A stretch of DNA of 9,207 nucleotides from JBGSOV01 sp041738935 (GTDB lineage Bacteria; Patescibacteriota; Gracilibacteria; CAIRYL01; GCA-016699755), in NCBI GenBank assembly GCA_041738935.1, contig JBGSOV010000006.1, positions 1-9,207 on the forward strand, in the 5' to 3' direction. Within the stretch, counting starts at the first letter, position 1. Each line of letters starts with the position of its first letter. The notes beneath the pieces were generated by a model that saw only the letters and a program-made list of their open reading frames with translations, was not told the origin of the DNA and did no database searches. This document shows, piece by piece, positions 6,628 to 9,207 of this stretch. A program made the translations under genes and the position numbers.

Positions 6628-7254
6628 ATGGAATATTTGTCAGATAGGATTGAAGATTGGCGAACGGCGGCGAATGATAATAAAGCTCCCGAACAAACGG
6701 AAGTTTCACAACATATTGCTGAAATCCTTACTCGTGCCAAAACGCGCGCAGAGACCGCTCTCGGGAGAATCATCAATCCCGAAATCGCGGCATTGGATAC
6801 AGGTGCTCTCGGCGACTGTCATTCGCAAAGCGGTAGAATCAGAATCGATGATGACTTGGCTCCGGAAAAACCACAAGGAAAGAAGGATGAAACAGGATTT
6901 AATACATCGAATGAAAACCAAATTACTCATGTGCTGATCCATGAGGGCACGCACCGGAAAAGATTTTCGGCATCTCAGAATTATCTTCCAGAGGCGACAG
7001 AAGAAGGTCTTACCGAATTGGCGACAGAAAAATATACAGGAGGCACTATTGCTTATGCTGATTATATCAGCGATACTCGAGTGATGGCTAGGCGAGTCGG
7101 ACTGCCAATAGGGACTTTGGTTTCAGATTATGAAACGGGAAACATCGAGCGCATTAATGCCGCGCTCGCTGCTGATGCCAATGGCATGACATTTGCAGAA
7201 TATCAAAAGCTGATCGCAGCGAATGACGATGAATCATTTGCTCTCGCAGCCTAA
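6628..7254 (+). CDS. Small zincin-like protein with HExxH motif
   Basis: From the ATG at 6628 this is a 208-aa protein; a TTG at 6619 would add MCS. The central segment, numbered from the TTG, reads THVLIHEGTH (103-112), containing HEGTH, the HExxH zinc-binding signature of metallopeptidases on a hydrophobic helix. A glutamate-rich helix follows 13-20 residues later (EATEEGLTEL, 125-134), where gluzincins place the third zinc ligand (E128, E129 or E133 are candidates). There is no signal peptide or membrane segment, so a cytosolic location is likely unless an unusual export route is used. Residues 1-100 are polar and mixed alpha, with no recognised domain; the end (about 150-211) is helical and alanine-rich. 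I cannot place it in a named peptidase family, and the activity is inferred from the motif alone. Its stop is 5 nt from that of convergent leuC. Confidence 0.75.
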   Translation: MEYLSDRIEDWRTAANDNKAPEQTEVSQHIAEILTRAKTRAETALGRIINPEIAALDTGALGDCHSQSGRIRIDDDLAPEKPQGKKDETGFNTSNENQITHVLIHEGTHRKRFSASQNYLPEATEEGLTELATEKYTGGTIAYADYISDTRVMARRVGLPIGTLVSDYETGNIERINAALAADANGMTFAEYQKLIAANDDESFALAA

Positions 7255-7259
7255 AGCGC

Positions 7260-8654
7260 TCACTTGGCAAAAAACTCTTCCGGATCAGTAATTTTCCCCG
7301 TTATCGCAGCAATCGCCGCCATCAGCGGGCTCATCAAATGTGTGATTGAGCCAGGTCCTTGTCGTCCGACAAAATTACGATTTGAAGTACTCGCACAGCG
7401 TTCGCCTGCCGGAATCATATCGCCGTTCATCGCAAGACACGCCGAACATCCTGGTCTGCGAAAGTCGGCTCCGGCATTGATAAATATCTGATCAAGTCCT
7501 TCGGCGATTGCTTGTTTTTCGACAGCTTCACTTCCGGGAACGACAAAAACACGAATATCAGGAGCAATCTTGTGATTTTTAAAAATCTCGGCTGCTTGGC
7601 GTAAATCAGGAATGCGCGCATTGGTGCAGCTGCCGATAAACACATGCTCGATGGGAAGTCCTGCCAATTTTTGCCCAGGAAGAAGCTTGGTATATTCGAG
7701 ACTTTTTTCGGCAAGCGAGCGTTGATCTACTGGAATTTGTTGCAATTCGGGAAGTGCTTTGTCGATTTCAACTGATTGCGCGGGCGTTGTTCCCCAAGTG
7801 ACAATCGGTTTTTTGCCTTCTAAATCAATAACAATTTCGGCGTCATATTCTGCCCGAGCATCAGAAACAAGCGAGAGCCAATAATCCTTTTTGCTTTCAA
7901 ACTCAATTTTGCCGTAGAGAGTTTTTTTGAGATATGCGAGTGTCGTTTCATCGGGAGCAACGAGTCCTGCGCGCGCGCCGCATTCGATGCTCATATTGCA
8001 AATCGTCATGCGTTCTTCCATGCTCAAATTGCGAATATAATCGCCGGTATATTCGAGCACAAAGCCAGTTCCACCTTGGACGCCAATCTGATTAATCAAA
8101 GCGAGAATCGCATCCTTGGCGGTAAAATACGGTGACGGTTCACCTTTAAAATACACCCGCATTGTTTTGGGACGATCGAGGAGAATACAGCTTGTTTCGA
8201 GAACATGCGAAATCTGCGTTGTACCAATACCAAATGCCAAAGCACCAAACGCGCCATGTGTGGAAGTGTGTGAATCGCCACAAACGATAGTCATACCCGG
8301 CTGGGTCAGACCGAGCTCCGGTCCGACGACATGGACAATCCCCTGTCCAGAACCAATGTCCAGCAGCTTGATATTGTGTTCTGCACAATTAGTGCGAAGT
8401 TTTTCGACCTGTCGGCGATTCAGTTCATCAGCAAAATTTTTGCGCTCGCTATCGGTCGGAATCGAATGGTCGAGAGTCGCAACATTACGATGCGGTGCGA
8501 GTACATTTTTGCCACGCTCTTTGAGTGCAGCAAACGCTTGCGGACTGGTGACTTCGTGGAGCAGTTGCAAATCGACAAAAAATATATCCGGTGCACCATC
8601 CACCAGTTCGACAACATGCATGTCCCAGATTTTGTCTATGATTGTCTTCGGCAT
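7260..8654 (-). CDS. leuC: 3-isopropylmalate dehydratase large subunit
   Basis: LeuC is the [4Fe-4S] subunit that, with LeuD, isomerises 2-isopropylmalate to 3-isopropylmalate in leucine synthesis. The 464-aa length matches the bacterial E. coli-type enzyme (466). Motifs seen: KIWDMHVV (8-15), DHSIPT (62-67), CGDSHTSTHGAFGALAFGIG (125-144), the cluster ligands C343 in IGSCTNARIPDL (340-351) and C403 plus C406 in RPGCSACLAMNGD (400-412), and TSNRNFVGRQG (423-433). All three cluster cysteines are present. The ATG at 8654 gives the normal N-terminus; there is no Shine-Dalgarno site. leuD, usually directly downstream, is absent: the stop (TGA, 7262-7260) meets a convergent gene 5 nt away. Upstream lies an unrelated gene. 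LeuC resembles homoaconitase and aconitase large subunits, but the E. coli-type motifs and length favour LeuC. Confidence 0.95.
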   Translation of the reverse strand: MPKTIIDKIWDMHVVELVDGAPDIFFVDLQLLHEVTSPQAFAALKERGKNVLAPHRNVATLDHSIPTDSERKNFADELNRRQVEKLRTNCAEHNIKLLDIGSGQGIVHVVGPELGLTQPGMTIVCGDSHTSTHGAFGALAFGIGTTQISHVLETSCILLDRPKTMRVYFKGEPSPYFTAKDAILALINQIGVQGGTGFVLEYTGDYIRNLSMEERMTICNMSIECGARAGLVAPDETTLAYLKKTLYGKIEFESKKDYWLSLVSDARAEYDAEIVIDLEGKKPIVTWGTTPAQSVEIDKALPELQQIPVDQRSLAEKSLEYTKLLPGQKLAGLPIEHVFIGSCTNARIPDLRQAAEIFKNHKIAPDIRVFVVPGSEAVEKQAIAEGLDQIFINAGADFRRPGCSACLAMNGDMIPAGERCASTSNRNFVGRQGPGSITHLMSPLMAAIAAITGKITDPEEFFAK

Positions 8655-8684
8655 AAGCGTATTTTGAAAAAATATCGTGTAGCG

Positions 8685-8714
8685 ATTCTACCTTTGACGG
8701 TTGGCAAGAAGCAA
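8685..8714 (-). promoter_or_regulatory. Candidate leuC promoter
   Basis: On the minus strand, TAGAAT (8690-8685, five of six matches to TATAAT) lies 18 bp after TTGCTT (8714-8709, three of six). The predicted start is near 8678, giving a leader of about 25 nt. The -10 is good and the -35 weak. I see no leader peptide with leucine codons and no T-box structure in this short region. Confidence 0.3.
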
Positions 8715-8806
8715 GCCTGATGCATCAACAAATCGGAAGAATGGTGGCTTTCTTTCTGGAGGAGAGGAAGTTTAGCGAAAGAAATGAAATAATTGAGCGC
8801 CAACCG

Positions 8807-8835
8807 AAAGAGGGCATTTGCCCTCTTTTGTGCTT
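8807..8835 (-). terminator. Hairpin terminator after the right-edge gene
   Basis: AAAGAGGGC (8807-8815) and GCCCTCTTT (8820-8828) form a perfect 9-bp stem with the loop ATTT. On the minus strand it lies 31 nt after the TAA of the right-edge gene and before leuC, so it probably ends that transcript and isolates leuC. Its A-rich and T-rich stem flanks make it potentially bidirectional. The better T-run (TTTTGTGCTTTT) is on the + strand, where no upstream gene needs terminating. Confidence 0.65.
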
Positions 8836-8858
8836 TTCGTTGTCGGTGATTGAAAGGA

Positions 8859-9207
8859 TTACTCTACCTCTTCAAACTCCAGATCATCAAAGTACGCCGG
8901 TTCGGCATTGTCACGGGTCTGGACAAAGAGCCATGCGGTGGCGGCATTTTGGGGAGCGGTGTCTTGGGCGGTGCCCTCTCTCCAAGTGGTGGAATTGGGT
9001 TGCCCGAAGTGTTTCATCGGCGTGATCTGATTGCCATTACTATCGAACCACTTCAGGATAAGATAGATGTTCTTGCCCTTGTACCAAGCAGAGAAGCGAT
9101 AGGTGTTGCCGGGAGTGATCGGGATACGGTTAGCAGTGTCGGAGTAGACCTGACCACTACTGGAGCTCGTGTCCCCATCGATCATGTAAGAGGAGGTGCC
9201 GGAGTGT
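8859..9207 (-). CDS. C-terminal carbohydrate-binding-like domain of a larger protein (partial)
   Basis: The frame is open to the right edge, so the start and most of the protein lie outside; about 115 C-terminal residues are visible. The methionine at 9185 is preceded in frame by HSGTSSY and is not a likely start. The sequence looks like a jelly-roll carbohydrate-binding module of the CBM4/9-like type: the HSGTSSYMI beginning, PITPGNTYRFSAWYKG in the middle (the PGxxYxFSxWxKG pattern), alternating beta-strand residues, and the closing AYFDDLEFEEVE, a typical last strand with FDD. Such domains usually decorate secreted or surface proteins (glycoside hydrolases, large cell-surface proteins). 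Export cannot be checked because the N-terminus is missing. It ends in TAA, followed by a strong hairpin. Confidence 0.75.
   Translation of the reverse strand, partial: HSGTSSYMIDGDTSSSSGQVYSDTANRIPITPGNTYRFSAWYKGKNIYLILKWFDSNGNQITPMKHFGQPNSTTWREGTAQDTAPQNAATAWLFVQTRDNAEPAYFDDLEFEEVE

Noticed and set aside
317..8654. UGA recoding to glycine as in Gracilibacteria or Absconditabacteria
   Set aside because: No gene has an internal TGA. TGA ends the 274-aa gene and leuC at natural family or context ends, and all three stops are used.
8116..8667. 183-codon + strand frame opposite leuC
   Set aside because: It is antisense to conserved leuC sequence, has no family resemblance, and is explained as a codon-bias shadow.

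Overview
The window carries eight protein-coding genes: seven complete and one cut by the right edge. The base composition is moderate, with AT-rich intergenic stretches. TAA, TAG and TGA all end genes and no gene contains an internal TGA, so the code looks standard (no UGA-to-glycine recoding). None of the seven visible start codons has a recognisable Shine-Dalgarno sequence in the preceding ~20 nt, and two genes have candidate promoters that would leave only about 15-20 nt of 5' leader. Streamlined gene order, SD-poor starts and a C-rich palindromic intergenic repeat suggest an uncultured bacterium of the Patescibacteria/CPR kind, possibly a biosynthetically richer lineage such as Peregrinibacteria. 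That assignment is an inference with low to moderate confidence; nothing here is a phylogenetic marker.

Layout. Positions 1-316 hold no confident gene. They contain repeated GGAGCAG motifs, a perfect 10-bp hairpin, a consensus sigma70-type promoter (190-217) and a short-repeat cluster just before an unrecognised 274-aa gene (317-1141, +). A minus-strand block follows. In transcription order it is an integral-membrane spermidine-synthase-like protein (5307-3787), hydF (3767-2475, 19 nt downstream) and purT (2337-1174, with its own promoter after a palindromic repeat). Divergent from this block is an AI-2E/PerM-family membrane protein (5470-6528, +), followed by a small HExxH zincin-like protein (6628-7254, +). 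This meets leuC (8654-7260, -) tail to tail with 5 nt between stops. At the right edge is the C-terminal part of a protein with a carbohydrate-binding-like beta-sandwich domain (9207-8859, -), separated from leuC by a strong hairpin.

Functions. PurT makes formyl-glycinamide ribonucleotide from formate in purine synthesis. HydF is the scaffold/GTPase of [FeFe]-hydrogenase maturation and implies a hydrogenase elsewhere in the genome. LeuC is the large subunit of isopropylmalate isomerase in leucine synthesis, but no leuD lies beside it. The membrane proteins and the zincin have no assignable substrate. The genes do not form one pathway; only the spermidine-synthase-like gene and hydF look co-transcribed. 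The most useful points for follow-up are the HydF with a degenerate G4 motif, the orphan leuC, the lack of Shine-Dalgarno sites, the left-edge repeat/promoter region, the unrecognised 274-aa protein and the signal-less HExxH protein.
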